Below are positions 52,717 through 63,771 of a stretch of 64,000 bases of DNA, piece after piece. The DNA is from Synergistota bacterium (GTDB lineage: Bacteria; Synergistota; GBS-1): assembly GCA_025060595.1 (NCBI GenBank), contig JANXBX010000002.1:16300-80299 (forward strand). Reading direction: 5' to 3'. A program made the position numbers and the translations under genes. The notes beneath the pieces were generated by a model. That model saw only the letters and a program-made list of their open reading frames with translations, was not told where the DNA came from and did not search any database. How positions within the stretch are numbered: position 1 is the stretch's first letter; every line of letters starts with the position of its first letter.

Positions 52717-53668
52717 TTCTCACTAACACATATTTTTGACTACCTAACCCTATCCTCTCCGCATACTCTAACATATAGGTACCGTTTCTAGATTGAATGC
52801 GCCTAACAAGCGATTGCCCATCAGGTGCCGAAAAAACAAGGTCCACACAAGCCTTATCTAAAGCTACAGGATCAAGCGACCCAAGTATACCTATATCATG
52901 CATATCTGGCTCTGAGGCATTTGAAAAGCAATCGCAATCTACAGATAAACGATTCATCACGTTTATATATACTACCCTCTCTCCAAGGTCATCAGCTATG
53001 GCCTTAGCAGCCTCAGCCATAGATTCCAGAAAGGAATTTTGCGATGTAACTAAGCTGAAAACAAATCCTGCAGTCCTCTTAGATGCTCCAGCAGTGTGGA
53101 TCATAATCTTTCCTGGAGCTGAAGCAATACCCACAGCCATGTTTTTTATTGCACCGCCAAAACCTGCCATTAGATGTCCCTTAAAGTGAGATAGGATAAT
53201 AAAAAAGTCATAATTTTTATAGCGCGAACCTACAAGAATCTCATCCAGATGCTTCCCATTCTTAACGGGTAAACTTATAGACCCCTCAGCATCCATAATA
53301 TCCACCTTGGCAATAGCAGAAAATCCATGATCCTTAGCAACTTGAAGATGTGTCATCGTGCTAGCGCGAGGCCCACCAAAGGCAGAGTTACACTCTACAA
53401 TCGTGCCCTTAACATGCTGAACTAGATCCTTTATTAAATTAGGAGATAGAAAGTTCTTGTTTCCTGGTTCCCCCATATGGATCTTAACAGCTACCCTACC
53501 CTTCGCCTCACGTCCTAAAGCTTTATAAATAGCCATTAAACCCTTCGGGCTAATATCGGTAGTCATATATACTCTTGGTAAATTAACATCGCTACCATAT
53601 ACTGTAAAAGCAAAGAAGGCTACTATAATCAGAATAGTTGCAATAAAGATTTTACCCCTCATAGTCAT
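52706..53668 (-). CDS. Exported DUF362 protein
   Basis: 320 residues with signal peptide or anchor (about 1-25) and the DUF362 fold: VAVKIHMGEPGNKNFLSP, VECNSAFGG, SHFKGHLMAGFGGAIKN, DIGILGSLDPVALDKACVDLV. The ferredoxin domain that many DUF362 proteins carry is missing; a CDCF motif (about 245) is the only Cys cluster. It is co-transcribed with the permease. ATG 53668 or 53662. Confidence 0.82.
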   Translation of the reverse strand: MTMRGKIFIATILIIVAFFAFTVYGSDVNLPRVYMTTDISPKGLMAIYKALGREAKGRVAVKIHMGEPGNKNFLSPNLIKDLVQHVKGTIVECNSAFGGPRASTMTHLQVAKDHGFSAIAKVDIMDAEGSISLPVKNGKHLDEILVGSRYKNYDFFIILSHFKGHLMAGFGGAIKNMAVGIASAPGKIMIHTAGASKRTAGFVFSLVTSQNSFLESMAEAAKAIADDLGERVVYINVMNRLSVDCDCFSNASEPDMHDIGILGSLDPVALDKACVDLVFSAPDGQSLVRRIQSRNGTYMLEYAERIGLGSQKYVLVRIDG

Positions 53669-53709
53669 ACCTCACCCCTTTCGCCCACCCTAGGGGACCC
53701 CCTCTATCT

Positions 53710-54177
53710 CTATCTTGGACACATATACTTATCTGGTAAAGTTTCTACCCTCTCCACTACGATCGTTCCTTCCAGATCCCTTATGTAATCCGTTCCCGCA
53801 ACACAACGCCCAAGCTCAAACAACCCACTTGCAGGGTTAGAATCACTATAAAATATAGCTATATTGCCCCATGGAGCATAATAAGCGATCGTTCCAACAA
53901 CAGGCTTAGCTTCAGGAGCACCCTGCGTATTAAGCTTTCTGGGTAATTGAAAGATCTTCTCTTTACCGGCGAAATCTGTTACCTTCACCTTTAAGGGCAA
54001 AAGAGAGTAAAATTCCTTTGCCATAGGGCTATCATTAAGCTCAAAGAACAAAAACTTATCACCCGCTCCTATGCGCACCCTTAAAGTGGTTTCCCCTTCA
54101 CACATAGATGGCAATTCAAAAAAGGCTAAAGTAATAACCAAAGGCAAAACAACTAAAAACAATACTCGGTAAGACAT
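53710..54177 (-). CDS. Exported cyclophilin-like fold protein
   Basis: 155 residues from ATG 54177: a signal peptide (about 1-26) followed by a cyclophilin-like domain (LPLKVKVTDFAGKEKIFQLP, GTIAYYAPWGNIAIFYSD). Such domains usually lack prolyl isomerase residues. The frame open to 54246 would place two hydrophobic helices in a row and I consider it over-extended. It is 42 nt upstream of the DUF362 gene and may be in its operon. Confidence 0.72.
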   Translation of the reverse strand: MSYRVLFLVVLPLVITLAFFELPSMCEGETTLRVRIGAGDKFLFFELNDSPMAKEFYSLLPLKVKVTDFAGKEKIFQLPRKLNTQGAPEAKPVVGTIAYYAPWGNIAIFYSDSNPASGLFELGRCVAGTDYIRDLEGTIVVERVETLPDKYMCPR

Positions 54178-54263
54178 CAAACTCACCACACACAGTAAAC
54201 CTAACAAATATTCTAACACATAAACACAAAAGTTTACAATAATCACTAATAATTAGGAAATAC

Positions 54264-56264
54264 TCAAACCTTAAACTTCCTCAATAAATCAGATAAATTA
54301 TCCGCTATAGAAGAAAGCTCCACAGAAAGATCAGCTAAACTCTGTATCTCCTTAGCCTGCTCCCCAACAAATCTGGCTATCTGCTCAACCTGCTGAGCTA
54401 TATCCGTTATAGACCTCGTCGAAGTATCCATAGCACTCGACATCTCCTGAGATGCAGCACTCTGCTCCTCAGCAGCAGCCGCTAAGCTCTCTATCTGAGA
54501 TCCAATCCTACTTATCTCATCCATGATCCTATTAAACTGCCTCAACACCTGCTCCGACTGAGATACCACCCTCTCAAAAACTGAAACAGTCTCCCTTATA
54601 GAACCATCAGCCACCTGAGCACCCTGACTAACCTCATTCAGTATCTGCGCAATCCTGCTAGTAGCCTCCCTACTACTTTCAGCAAGCTTCCTAATCTCAT
54701 CCGCCACAACAGCAAAACCACGCCCAGCTTCCCCAGCCCTAGCAGCCTCTATCGCAGCATTCAAAGCTAAAAGATTGGTCTGCTCCGCTATAGAGTTTAT
54801 AGTACCTACTATAACCACTATATTCTTCGCCTTCTCACTTAAACCAGACATTATCTTGGCAGTCTGCTCTATCTTCTCCCTCACCTGCAATATCATATTA
54901 GCTACATTCTTTATAAGTGTGTCACCCTCCCTCGCAGCACCACTAACCTCATTAGACCTCTCAGAAAGCTCCTGAGCCGCCTTAGAAACATTCTGAGCAC
55001 TAGCCGCAACCTGCTCTATCCCACTCGTAACCTCCTCCACAGAAGCCGAAATGTCTTGAATGCTTTTGTTTACCTCTTCTACTTGCGAGGATGCCTCTTG
55101 AGCCGAACTAACTATCTGATGAGATACATCCTTAAGCGTCTGCGAGAAACTATCTATTTTCCTGGAAGCTTCACTTATATTCCTTAAGTATTCCTTAAGA
55201 GCATCAGACATTTGATTCAAGGCAATGGCTAATTTAGCAATTTCACCGCTACCCTTGGTCTCAAATTTAACTGTGAGATCACCCTTACCAAACTGAAGAA
55301 TCTTTTCAACAAGAACTCTAATAGGTTTAGCTATTGACGAGCTTATAAAGAATAATACTACCGATATCAAAGCCAAAAGCACAGCGAAGGCTACAATAAT
55401 AGTTCTATTAAGCTTATTAGCCTCTAACATCACCTCTTCCTCTGGTATAAGAACAGTTAAAGTCCAACCTTTCACAGCCTTAACAGGTGAATAGAAACAA
55501 TATCCTGCTGAGCCATCCGGCATCTTTAATTTGATATATCCGATATCTCCAGATAAAAGCTTACTCGAAACCTTTTCTAGTTCCTCAAGGCCCTCTCTAG
55601 AAGCCCACTTAATATTCAGCTTCAAGGTATAAACGCCAGATGTATCTGAGATCACGCTTCCACTTGAATCGATTAACCATACCAATGTATTTTTAGTAAT
55701 ACGGGCCTCTTCTAAAAATCGCCTAAGACTATCAATTGGAACTGCCGATCTAAAAGCTCCTATTATCTTACCTTTTTCATCCTTTACCGATGCAGCTACC
55801 GCAAATATCGTCCTTCCAGTACCTCTTGACGTAAAGGCATCGCTCACAAAAATATCTAAGCCCTCACGCACGGTCTTTATAAACCAGGTTAAATCAGCTA
55901 CATTAACTTCACCTCCAAAGGTATCTATGGCACTGCCATCCGGATAAGCTAACAGAAAAGAATCTATGTAGGGCCTTTCTTTAGCTCTGACAGCCAAATC
56001 CTTCTCAATCAAATCCCTATATTCTCCCGTCTTAAGAGCATTTACAACTACAGCTCTTTGAGAGAAAAGCCTTGTCTCCTTAACTATACCGTCAATCCAT
56101 TCGCTTATAAGACCAGCGGAAGAGACAGCCACCTTTATGGCAGATTTCTCTAAGACATCAACCATAGAGGATTTCACCCCATAATTAATGAAAATGGCCA
56201 CTATAACTAGCAGGACTGCGACCGGTGCCAATACGCTCAAAAGCATCTTATTTCTCAAACTCAT
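54264..56264 (-). CDS. Methyl-accepting chemotaxis protein with dCache sensor
   Basis: 666 residues: membrane helix (about 9-29), periplasmic dCache domain (about 35-275; [38 protein letters not shown]), second helix (about 287-308), HAMP (310-362) and a methyl-accepting signalling hairpin with the invariant [19 protein letters not shown] and [15 protein letters not shown] tip. Senses a small molecule, perhaps an amino or carboxylic acid, and signals to CheA. No che genes are nearby. ATG 56264 sits after AGGAG. Confidence 0.95.
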   Translation of the reverse strand: MSLRNKMLLSVLAPVAVLLVIVAIFINYGVKSSMVDVLEKSAIKVAVSSAGLISEWIDGIVKETRLFSQRAVVVNALKTGEYRDLIEKDLAVRAKERPYIDSFLLAYPDGSAIDTFGGEVNVADLTWFIKTVREGLDIFVSDAFTSRGTGRTIFAVAASVKDEKGKIIGAFRSAVPIDSLRRFLEEARITKNTLVWLIDSSGSVISDTSGVYTLKLNIKWASREGLEELEKVSSKLLSGDIGYIKLKMPDGSAGYCFYSPVKAVKGWTLTVLIPEEEVMLEANKLNRTIIVAFAVLLALISVVLFFISSSIAKPIRVLVEKILQFGKGDLTVKFETKGSGEIAKLAIALNQMSDALKEYLRNISEASRKIDSFSQTLKDVSHQIVSSAQEASSQVEEVNKSIQDISASVEEVTSGIEQVAASAQNVSKAAQELSERSNEVSGAAREGDTLIKNVANMILQVREKIEQTAKIMSGLSEKAKNIVVIVGTINSIAEQTNLLALNAAIEAARAGEAGRGFAVVADEIRKLAESSREATSRIAQILNEVSQGAQVADGSIRETVSVFERVVSQSEQVLRQFNRIMDEISRIGSQIESLAAAAEEQSAASQEMSSAMDTSTRSITDIAQQVEQIARFVGEQAKEIQSLADLSVELSSIADNLSDLLRKFKV

Positions 56265-56487
56265 CAAAGCCCATCTCCTCTCAGCTATGGAATCAATTCA
56301 ATATTATTATAATTATTTATGGTAATTATAATGGATCAAACTTATAATTTCAATACGAACGGGAAGCTTAAAGGACTTGGGATGCTTATTAAAACGGCGA
56401 TTTATTAAAAAAATTTTCTAAACCGATTAGATCGGATTTAAAGCCAACTTAACTTGTGATATCATACTTAAAAAACAATAAAAAGGG
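56265..56487. promoter_or_regulatory. Divergent upstream region between chemoreceptor and TPR gene
   Basis: Very A/T-rich. On the plus strand TGATATCAT (56457-56465) is an extended -10-like element 22 nt before the TPR gene. Several TATAAT-like strings on the minus strand around 56301-56332 could serve the chemoreceptor; none has a clear -35 partner. No gene seen. Confidence 0.4.
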
Positions 56488-57774
56488 GTGAGACAGATTA
56501 AAAAGCTTTTTTGCTTGCTAATGTTAACGTTATCGTTAGGCGTAAATATCATCTATGCTTTTGCCCAACAATCAACCTCTCAAAACCCCCAAGTTCTGAA
56601 AGAGGCAGCGATGTGGAAGTTCGTACCGGAAGAGAAAGTCGTAATTACATACTTTCCATGCTCGATAGCTGAAGAGTCCTGTAAAAGGCTTAAGGTAAGC
56701 GACGGGTTTTTCAAAGCTTACTTTCCAGATGGATTCGTACTAACGATCTCATCATCAGGAGAGGTATTAGAACACTATTATCTTCCATCAGAGCAGCATA
56801 AGAAAGCGTTGGATAAAAACTATGAGCTTTATGGAAAAGCTGACTTTGAAAACCTACCTGAGGAGCTTAAAAAGAGGCTTAAAACCCGAATAAAGGACAT
56901 GAGGAAGTTCTTAAAAGGAGAAACCATCGACATTTTCTCCATTGAAGAGCTGAATAAAGGACAATATAAAGAGGCTCTAAAGAAGATAGATAACTCAGGT
57001 CTTAAGAGCATCTTATACTTTCTATTAGGTGAAAATGAAATCGCAAAGGAAACTATCCTGAAGGCGAAGGAAAGCGATATCTGGTTTAAGAGAGCCTCAG
57101 CCATTATACTACTTGATAAAGATGCGCTTAAAGAGCTCTCAGAGGATGATGACGATATGGACAATCTCATAATAGCAATAGCCTACGCAAAAACAGGAGA
57201 TATAGAAAGCTCAAGAAAGGCATACGAAAGGATATCAAACAAGCTCTTGAGATCAAAAAGCGCATTTATTCAGGATCTAATTAAAGCTTTTGAAGCATCA
57301 CTAACTCCCTATTTAGCTAAGGATTTAGATAGAGCCTATAGCTTTGAAAAAGCGAATAAGCTATCTGAAGCGCTAAAAATATACCAAGCTGTCTTTAACC
57401 TAAGTAATATCAGCGAAAGGAAGAAAATCATATCTCGCGTAAGCTCCATATTTAAAAAGGAGCCTAAACTTAGAGAGCTACCAGAGGAAGCAAGAAAGCA
57501 CATTGTAGTTGCAAGCATGCTATTCGAAAGGAAAAGGTTTAAAGAATCTCTAGAAGAGTGCAAAAAGGCCTTACATGTAGCACCCTTTACACCTATAGCC
57601 TTTAAGGGCATTGCGAAATGTTACGGTGCTCTTGAACTCTATGAACAAGCTATAGAAAATATGAGCTATTACTTAGAGCTCTCTCCAGATGCCCAAGACG
57701 CAAGAGAGTGTAAAGATGACATTTATAGGTGGGAGTTTCTTTTAAAGGAAAAAACTGGCTCTAAGTCGTCTTAG
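56488..57774 (+). CDS. Exported TPR-repeat protein
   Basis: 428 residues with signal peptide (to about residue 26, ending AFA) and helical TPR-type repeats, clearest at about 335-410 ([27 protein letters not shown] and [17 protein letters not shown]). Middle region also alpha-helical. Probably a periplasmic scaffold; partner unknown. The annotated GTG at 56488 forms part of the ribosome site AAGGGGTGAG; at normal spacing the codon is ATT (56497), which would give an N-terminus [10 protein letters not shown], so the true start is uncertain. Ends 14 nt into the convergent ilvD gene. Confidence 0.78.
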   Translation: MRQIKKLFCLLMLTLSLGVNIIYAFAQQSTSQNPQVLKEAAMWKFVPEEKVVITYFPCSIAEESCKRLKVSDGFFKAYFPDGFVLTISSSGEVLEHYYLPSEQHKKALDKNYELYGKADFENLPEELKKRLKTRIKDMRKFLKGETIDIFSIEELNKGQYKEALKKIDNSGLKSILYFLLGENEIAKETILKAKESDIWFKRASAIILLDKDALKELSEDDDDMDNLIIAIAYAKTGDIESSRKAYERISNKLLRSKSAFIQDLIKAFEASLTPYLAKDLDRAYSFEKANKLSEALKIYQAVFNLSNISERKKIISRVSSIFKKEPKLRELPEEARKHIVVASMLFERKRFKESLEECKKALHVAPFTPIAFKGIAKCYGALELYEQAIENMSYYLELSPDAQDARECKDDIYRWEFLLKEKTGSKSS

Positions 57775-59437
57775 AAACTCTTATTACGGCTCCTTCATCA
57801 GCTGAAGTCACAAGCTGAGAATATAAAGCTAAATATCCCTTAGTAATTTTAGGGGCAGGTGGCTTCCAACTTTCGAGCCTTCGTTTTATCTCCTCAGGGC
57901 TCAGATTAAGATCAAGCCTTCTTCTATCTATATCTATGGTTATAAGGTCACCATCTTGAACTATAGCTATTGGGCCTCCTGAGGCTGCCTCAGGTGAGAC
58001 ATGTCCGACGCATGGCCCCCTTGTGGAACCCGAAAATCTGCCATCGGTTACCAAGGCAGTACTATCACCCAATCCCATTCCCACTAAAGCAGCGGTAGCG
58101 GAAAGCATCTCTCTCATCCCAGGTCCGCCACGAGGCCCCTCATAGCGAATAACTATCACATCTCCCCTTTTTATCTTTCCACCGAGGATAGCTTGAACCG
58201 CATCTTCACAAGACTCAAAGACTCTAGCTGGACCCGTGTGAACCCTCATAGATGGTGATACAGCCGTCTGCTTAACTACCGCTCCGTTGGGAGCTAAATT
58301 GCCCTTAAGTATGACTAGACTTCCCTCTTTATGAACCGGATTATCAAGGGAGCGTATAACTTCCTTATTACGATTCTGAGCTTTCTCAAGCACCTCTCTC
58401 AAGGTAGATAAGGTAACATTCCTCTCATCTAAGTGAAGTAGCGGAGAAAGCTCTCTCATAATCGCAGGTATCCCCCCGGCATCATCTAAATCCTTAAGGG
58501 TGTAGGGACCAGAAGGTTTCGTGTTAACTAAGTGAGGAGTAGTTTTGCTTATCTTATCAAAATCATCTGGGGTAATTCTAAAGCCTCTCTCACGAGCTAT
58601 CGCAGGTATGTGAAGAAGAGAGTTGCTCGATCCTCCAACGGCAACTACCACCCTCATAGCATTCTCAAAGGAATTCTGAGTTACTATATCGGATGGCTTA
58701 ATGCCGCTTTCTATAAGCTTCATAACTTGAATTCCAGAAAGCTTAGCTTCTCTAAGCTTTTTTGAATAAACAGCATGAGTTGTAGCACAGCCTGGCAAAG
58801 TTAAACCTAAAGCCTCAGCTACACAGGACATGGTATTGGCCGTACCCATCATAGAGCATGATCCAAAGGTGGGACATATGCACTCCTCCATCTCCCTGAA
58901 CTCCTCTTCTGTCATAAGTCCACGCTTTAATAGCCCTGCAGCCTCTCTTATCTCATAAACCGCTAAGCTCCTCCCTTTGAAGCTTCCAGGAACCATGGGA
59001 CCGCCAGTAACCATTATCGAAGGTATATCAATCCTCATCATCGCCATAAGCATTCCAGGAACTATCTTGTCACAGGCCGCTATAAAAACCAAGCCATCCA
59101 ACTGTTGAGCCTCAACCACAAGCTCTATAGAGTCCGCTATTACCTCCCTACTTGGGAGAACATAACACATTCCCTTGTGTCCCTGAGTTATTCCATCACA
59201 TATGGATATAGTGTTAAATTCAAAGGGAACCCCACCAGCGAGCCTTATTCCCTCTTTAACAGCTTCAGCGATCTGACGAAATCCCTTATGTCCCGGATGC
59301 ATCTCATTCCAAGAGTTAACGACACCAACAAAGGGACGGGTCATCTCCTCATCTATAAGGCCACAGGCTTTGAGTAAAGCTCTCATACCGGCCTTCTCTA
59401 TACCTTCGACTACTACCCTACTTCTTAGCTTTTCCAA
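57761..59437 (-). CDS. ilvD: IlvD/Edd family dehydratase (dihydroxy-acid or sugar-acid dehydratase)
   Basis: 558 residues. Cluster cysteines appear in [23 protein letters not shown] and [16 protein letters not shown]; the C-terminal [12 protein letters not shown] and [22 protein letters not shown] are intact. It removes water from a 2,3-dihydroxy acid. In branched-chain amino-acid synthesis the substrate is dihydroxyisovalerate, but its place after larA and a TRAP transporter, with no other ilv genes, favours an aldonate or similar acid. TTG 59437, 8 nt past AAGGGGG, replaces 59464. Confidence 0.88.
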   Translation of the reverse strand: MEKLRSRVVVEGIEKAGMRALLKACGLIDEEMTRPFVGVVNSWNEMHPGHKGFRQIAEAVKEGIRLAGGVPFEFNTISICDGITQGHKGMCYVLPSREVIADSIELVVEAQQLDGLVFIAACDKIVPGMLMAMMRIDIPSIMVTGGPMVPGSFKGRSLAVYEIREAAGLLKRGLMTEEEFREMEECICPTFGSCSMMGTANTMSCVAEALGLTLPGCATTHAVYSKKLREAKLSGIQVMKLIESGIKPSDIVTQNSFENAMRVVVAVGGSSNSLLHIPAIARERGFRITPDDFDKISKTTPHLVNTKPSGPYTLKDLDDAGGIPAIMRELSPLLHLDERNVTLSTLREVLEKAQNRNKEVIRSLDNPVHKEGSLVILKGNLAPNGAVVKQTAVSPSMRVHTGPARVFESCEDAVQAILGGKIKRGDVIVIRYEGPRGGPGMREMLSATAALVGMGLGDSTALVTDGRFSGSTRGPCVGHVSPEAASGGPIAIVQDGDLITIDIDRRRLDLNLSPEEIKRRLESWKPPAPKITKGYLALYSQLVTSADEGAVIRVSKTT

Positions 59438-59450
59438 CTTGCATACCCCC

Positions 59451-60734
59451 TTAAAACTTAACAACGGGAATGGTTACCAAAGCATTGGGTATAACCCAAA
59501 CTTTGGCATCCTTACCAAGCTTATTAAAAGCATACTTTAAAGCCTCTTCCATAGTAGGTCTATACTCAAGAAGTAGCTCCCTTAATATGAACTCAGGTAC
59601 CTTAGTACCAACCATAACTATCTCAGCCCAGTTTAATGCCTTAGCTAAAACAAAGGCCTTGTGCTCTCCAGGCTCAAATCCCTCACGGTAGGCCTTTTCT
59701 AAAGCCTCTTCTGGAGTTTTAACGCTTTTCATCCATATGTGATACCCTTCATGTCCTATACCATCCTCACAAAGAGCCGGGATAATTATAATGCCCCCCT
59801 TTCTAACTAGGGGAACAGGGCCAAAAAGAACATTATTAACTGCCCTCGTTGCCTGATATAGATCCCTATCTTTAGGATATTTAGGTATCGCTATAACTAT
59901 CTCAGATTGCTCCTTAACCTCAACCTCATATACCTTCTTGGCGAAGTTTACCCCTTCACAATAAGCCTCTTGAGGATGACCGGCTACAATCCTTATAGGC
60001 CTTTTATAATCATCTAAAACGACATTTATAATAAAGTCAACCCCAAGAAAGCATGCTGCCTCATCCAAAAACTTTCTAAAGAGGTTATCCTCAATTACAC
60101 CAAGGCGAGTTTTTGGGTGATCAAGCATGGAAATGTTATGTGTAGCAGATATGGTTCGAACGCCAGCAACACCAACGGCTATGCTCTTTATACCACCACT
60201 ATATCCAGCAAAAAGATGGGGTTCTATAACACCGGTAGTTATTCTAAAGTCTGCCTCAAAGACGAACTTATTTACTTCCACAGGTATGCGAGAAGTAGGC
60301 GTCTCTCCAAGATAGACCAAAGATGAAGGATCATAAGGAGAGTGGTTTATAACCTTAACTCTCCTTAATACTTCCTCACCATACATCTTGGCACACTCTT
60401 CCATAGTATTAGGCCTATGAGTACCAGTAGCTACAACTATGGTTATATCTTTATCAGGGATACCAGATTCATTTAACTCATTAAGCAAAATAGGTAAAAT
60501 GATCTCCTCACAGGCATATCTAGTTATGTCTGTAGCTACTATCACAACCTTTTGACCAGGCTTCACAAGCTTCCTTAAGGGACTACAACCTATTGGGCTA
60601 TCTATGGCATCCCGAATAGCAGAAGGAAGGTTCTCGATAGGGGGATACTCCTTGGAGGATATCATCCCTAGAAAGTTTCTGTCCGGAATCTCAAAATTTA
60701 AGAAATCCTTCCTAACAGGAAGACTAATAAGCAA
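59451..60734 (-). CDS. larA: LarA-family nickel-pincer racemase/epimerase (DUF2088)
   Basis: 427 residues. Residues that correspond to LarA H108, H174, K184 and H200 are present as H106 (GTHRP), H173 ([11 protein letters not shown]), K183 and H199 (ATHN), so the nickel-pincer cofactor site looks complete. The N-domain has [20 protein letters not shown]. Such enzymes epimerise 2-hydroxy acids. The LarB, LarC and LarE cofactor makers are not in the window. TTG start at 60734 follows AAGGAG at 9 nt. Substrate likely shared with the flanking dehydratase and transporter. Confidence 0.85.
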   Translation of the reverse strand: MLISLPVRKDFLNFEIPDRNFLGMISSKEYPPIENLPSAIRDAIDSPIGCSPLRKLVKPGQKVVIVATDITRYACEEIILPILLNELNESGIPDKDITIVVATGTHRPNTMEECAKMYGEEVLRRVKVINHSPYDPSSLVYLGETPTSRIPVEVNKFVFEADFRITTGVIEPHLFAGYSGGIKSIAVGVAGVRTISATHNISMLDHPKTRLGVIEDNLFRKFLDEAACFLGVDFIINVVLDDYKRPIRIVAGHPQEAYCEGVNFAKKVYEVEVKEQSEIVIAIPKYPKDRDLYQATRAVNNVLFGPVPLVRKGGIIIIPALCEDGIGHEGYHIWMKSVKTPEEALEKAYREGFEPGEHKAFVLAKALNWAEIVMVGTKVPEFILRELLLEYRPTMEEALKYAFNKLGKDAKVWVIPNALVTIPVVKF

Positions 60735-60773
60735 GTTAACTCACTCCTTCTAAAAACTTCTTAAAAATTAAGC

Positions 60774-62057
60774 CTAATAACCCAATAGCTTAGGAATAAA
60801 CATGGTAATCGATGGAACGTAAGTAATAACAAACAAAGCAAAGATTAAAGCTATTACAAAGGGGAATATAGCTTTAGAGAGAACATCAAAGCTCATACCT
60901 GTAAGGCCACAAGCAACAAATAAGTTTACCCCTACAGGAGGAGTAATAAACCCTATCGCCAGGTTAACAACCATGATGATGCCAAAGTGAATTAGATCAA
61001 CGCCATACCCTTCAACAACCTTGTACAAAATGGGCCCTAAAATTAGTATAGCTGAAAGAGTCTCCATAACACAACCAACAATTAGTAACAAGATATTTAT
61101 CAATAACAACAAGACAAGCTTATTCTGAGTCAATGCTTGAAACATAGCAACGATCTTATCAGGAATCCCTTCGATTGTAAGCACCTTAGCAAAAGCGGTT
61201 CCCGCACCTAATATTATCAATATAGTTCCCACCATTACAGCAGTATCCTTTAACGCCTCTATAGTATCTCTCCAACTCAGCTCTTTGTAAACGAATTTAC
61301 CCACAAAGAAACCGTAAAAAACCGCAACAACAGATGCCTCTGTAGGAGTAAATACCCCACTATATATTCCTCCTAAAATAACCAATGGAATCATTAAAGC
61401 CCATATCGCGTCTTTAAAAGCAATTAGCACCTTCTTTATACTAAACTTTTCTCCTGACCCCACATAGCCTGCCTTTTTAGCAACAAAATAAGATAAAACC
61501 ATTAATGCTCCACCAAATACAACTCCAGGGCCGAATCCCCCTAAAAACATTTTTCCTATGGAAGCCCCTGTTGCCACTCCATATACAACCATCGGGATGC
61601 TCGGAGGAATTATTACTCCCAATCCTCCAGATGCTGCAGCAAGAGCGGTTGCAAACTCCTTGGAGTAACCCCTTTCTACCATAGCAGGGATCATGATGGA
61701 GCCAATTGCAGCTACGGTAGCAGGGCTTGATCCTGAAACCGCTCCAAAAAACATACAAGAAAGGATCGTCACAAATGCAAATCCGCCTGGCACATACCCT
61801 ATAAGGGCTTCCGCAAGGGCCACAAGCCTTTTAGAAAGCCCTCCTTCCTTCATTAGCGAACCAGCAAGTATAAAAAACGGTATGGCCATCAAGGGGAAAG
61901 AGTCACAAGCAGTGAAAAGATTTTGAGCCAAAAACTTCATAGGAACAGAACCCAAAAAGTAGATATAAAGCATGACAGCCAAAGCTATAGATATCCCAAC
62001 AGGCACATTTAACAGTAGAAATAAACCCATCCCCCCTAACAACACCCATAAAACCAT
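60774..62057 (-). CDS. dctM: TRAP transporter large permease DctM
   Basis: 427 residues, about twelve membrane helices with GAVSGSSPATVAAIGSIMIPAM and AAASGGLGVIIPPSIPMVVYG in the first half and GFITPPVGVNLFVACG in the second, the diagnostic DctM repeats. Uses the sodium gradient to import an organic acid. Starts 29 nt after dctQ. Confidence 0.95.
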   Translation of the reverse strand: MVLWVLLGGMGLFLLLNVPVGISIALAVMLYIYFLGSVPMKFLAQNLFTACDSFPLMAIPFFILAGSLMKEGGLSKRLVALAEALIGYVPGGFAFVTILSCMFFGAVSGSSPATVAAIGSIMIPAMVERGYSKEFATALAAASGGLGVIIPPSIPMVVYGVATGASIGKMFLGGFGPGVVFGGALMVLSYFVAKKAGYVGSGEKFSIKKVLIAFKDAIWALMIPLVILGGIYSGVFTPTEASVVAVFYGFFVGKFVYKELSWRDTIEALKDTAVMVGTILIILGAGTAFAKVLTIEGIPDKIVAMFQALTQNKLVLLLLINILLLIVGCVMETLSAILILGPILYKVVEGYGVDLIHFGIIMVVNLAIGFITPPVGVNLFVACGLTGMSFDVLSKAIFPFVIALIFALFVITYVPSITMFIPKLLGY

Positions 62058-62086
62058 TTTCCCTATCCCCTCCCAGGTTAAGGCTC

Positions 62087-62593
62087 TTACTTCTTACAAT
62101 TTGCGGTCAGATTCCTTTCCTTAACCAACGAAACGGTATCCCTTATCAACGCTATGCCCATTAAAACGACTCCTACAAGGACACTCAAGTAAGCCAAGGA
62201 CATAGGAAACCTCACTGCTGGGGAATATTGAGGTCGAATAAACTGCAGAGAATAAACAAGATAAGCTCCCTCATAAGCCATAACTACACAGAAAAACAAA
62301 AATAACATATTTGATACCAATCGAAGCACAAACTTTCCCTTTTCCCCTAAAAGAAGCAAAACTATATCTACCTTTAAGTGCCTTTTTCTTCTCACAGCCA
62401 TACTAGCTCCAAGATAGATAACCCATACGAATAAATATCTTGCAAGCTCTTCCGTCCATGCAAGAGGCCAGTTTAAAATATATCTAAATATTATCTGTAA
62501 TCCTATAAAAACACACATAGTGGCTAAAAAGGTCACTGCTAAAAACTCCTCGATATTATCTAAATACCCTAAAAGAGCCTTCATCGATCTCAT
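62087..62593 (-). CDS. dctQ: TRAP transporter small permease DctQ
   Basis: 168 residues with four membrane helices and the family segment NWPLAWTEELARYLFVWVIYLGASMAVRR split by a loop. ATG 62593 lies 8 nt after GGAGGG; the longer frame from 62653 reads through the upstream hairpin. Works with DctM. Confidence 0.92.
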   Translation of the reverse strand: MRSMKALLGYLDNIEEFLAVTFLATMCVFIGLQIIFRYILNWPLAWTEELARYLFVWVIYLGASMAVRRKRHLKVDIVLLLLGEKGKFVLRLVSNMLFLFFCVVMAYEGAYLVYSLQFIRPQYSPAVRFPMSLAYLSVLVGVVLMGIALIRDTVSLVKERNLTANCKK

Positions 62594-62616
62594 TTCACTT
62601 CCCCTCCAGATAAAAG

Positions 62617-62644
62617 GGTGGCCTCCCCTTGGGGGAAGGCCACC
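62617..62644 (-). terminator. Intercistronic stem-loop between dctP and dctQ
   Basis: ggtggcctcccc paired with gggga-aggccacc (one bulged base), followed on the minus strand by TTTTAT. It lies 20 nt past the dctP stop and 24 nt before dctQ. Expected to raise dctP over dctQM levels by partial termination or 3' protection. Confidence 0.75.
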
Positions 62645-62663
62645 AGCTCTCACCTCTGGATAT

Positions 62664-63677
62664 TTATTTCTTGGACCTTGCCTCTTCTATCTTCTTCAAC
62701 TCATTTAGTATCTTATTAAGATTCTCTTCTCCTATTTCCTTCTTAAACACATCATATGTGCCTTTCGATGCTTCTGCAAACTTCGCCCTTTCCTCAGGGG
62801 TTAGCTCTGTAAACTGCAATTTCTCAGCCACAAGCTTCCTAAACTTATCATCATCAGTTATAGCTCTTTCCCTCTGGAAGGTAGTTGCGGTCTTAGCTGC
62901 CTTTTTAACAGCCTCCTGAAGATCCGGAGACAAACTATAGAAAAACTTCGGATTTATCATAAAACCTGTCACATCATAAAAATGACTAGTATCTGTAATG
63001 TACTTTTGTACCTCATGGAACTTCATAACATACATGTTAGAATAGGAGTTTTCCTGACCATCGATAACACCCTGCTGTAAAGCTGTAAAGACCTCTCCGA
63101 AAGCCATAGGGGTTGGAAGAGCTCCCATCTGCCTGAAAGCCTCCATATGCACAGGGTTTTCCATAGTTCTTATCTTCAAGCCTTTAAGGTCCGCAGGAGT
63201 TTTAATTGGGCGCTTACTATTTGTCACATGACGATAACCGTTCTCCCAGAAACTAAGAACAAGAATCCCATCTTTTTCAACAAGTCTCTTCATTTCCTCC
63301 CCTATAGGGCTATCTAAAAACTCATATGCAATCTCTCTTGTCTTAAATAAATACGGCAAATTAAATACAAGGAACGTTTTGCTAAAACCAGATAAGGGAG
63401 CTAATGAATGTTCACACATCTGAATAGAACCCATCTGTACACCTTCGATTAACTCACGTCCACTGCCCAACTGACCACTTGGAAAGACTTTAACCACTAT
63501 CTTGCCACCTGAGAGCTTCTCAATCTCCTCTTTAAACTTAAAGCAAGCATCAACAAGACAGTGCCCCTGTGGTAGAACGCTAGCTACTTTAATCTCTATA
63601 GGTTGTCCTAATACCAAGCTCGGAAAAGCAATAAAAACGAACCCCATCAACAATACTAATGAAATTAGCTTCTTCAT
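62664..63677 (-). CDS. dctP: TRAP transporter substrate-binding protein DctP
   Basis: 337 residues with signal peptide (about 1-23, ending VLG) and the DctP fold: FPSGQLGSGRELIEGVQMGSIQM, KGLKIRTMENPVHMEAFRQMGA with the carboxylate-binding arginine (R in KIRTMENP), and ALQQGVIDGQENSYSN. Captures an organic acid in the periplasm. ATG 63677 is chosen because GGAGAGGAG lies just before; the frame from 63746 starts in another, orphan Shine-Dalgarno (63742-63754). Confidence 0.93.
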   Translation of the reverse strand: MKKLISLVLLMGFVFIAFPSLVLGQPIEIKVASVLPQGHCLVDACFKFKEEIEKLSGGKIVVKVFPSGQLGSGRELIEGVQMGSIQMCEHSLAPLSGFSKTFLVFNLPYLFKTREIAYEFLDSPIGEEMKRLVEKDGILVLSFWENGYRHVTNSKRPIKTPADLKGLKIRTMENPVHMEAFRQMGALPTPMAFGEVFTALQQGVIDGQENSYSNMYVMKFHEVQKYITDTSHFYDVTGFMINPKFFYSLSPDLQEAVKKAAKTATTFQRERAITDDDKFRKLVAEKLQFTELTPEERAKFAEASKGTYDVFKKEIGEENLNKILNELKKIEEARSKK

Positions 63678-63771
63678 CTTTCTCCTCTCCTTTACGTTAA
63701 ATTTTACCCCCCTCAGCTCAGCTAAAGATTTGACCTCAGTATTCACCTCCTTTTGGCTATCCTTAATACAC

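Noticed and set aside
57761-59437. IlvD lacking its first cluster cysteine
   Set aside because: The NSWNE...PGH form without Cys is normal for one branch of the family, where the cysteine is in the later ICDG motif, which is present.
61477-61758. Frame inside dctM on the same strand
   Set aside because: It is a cysteine- and tryptophan-rich alternative frame of the intact dctM gene with no own start signals.
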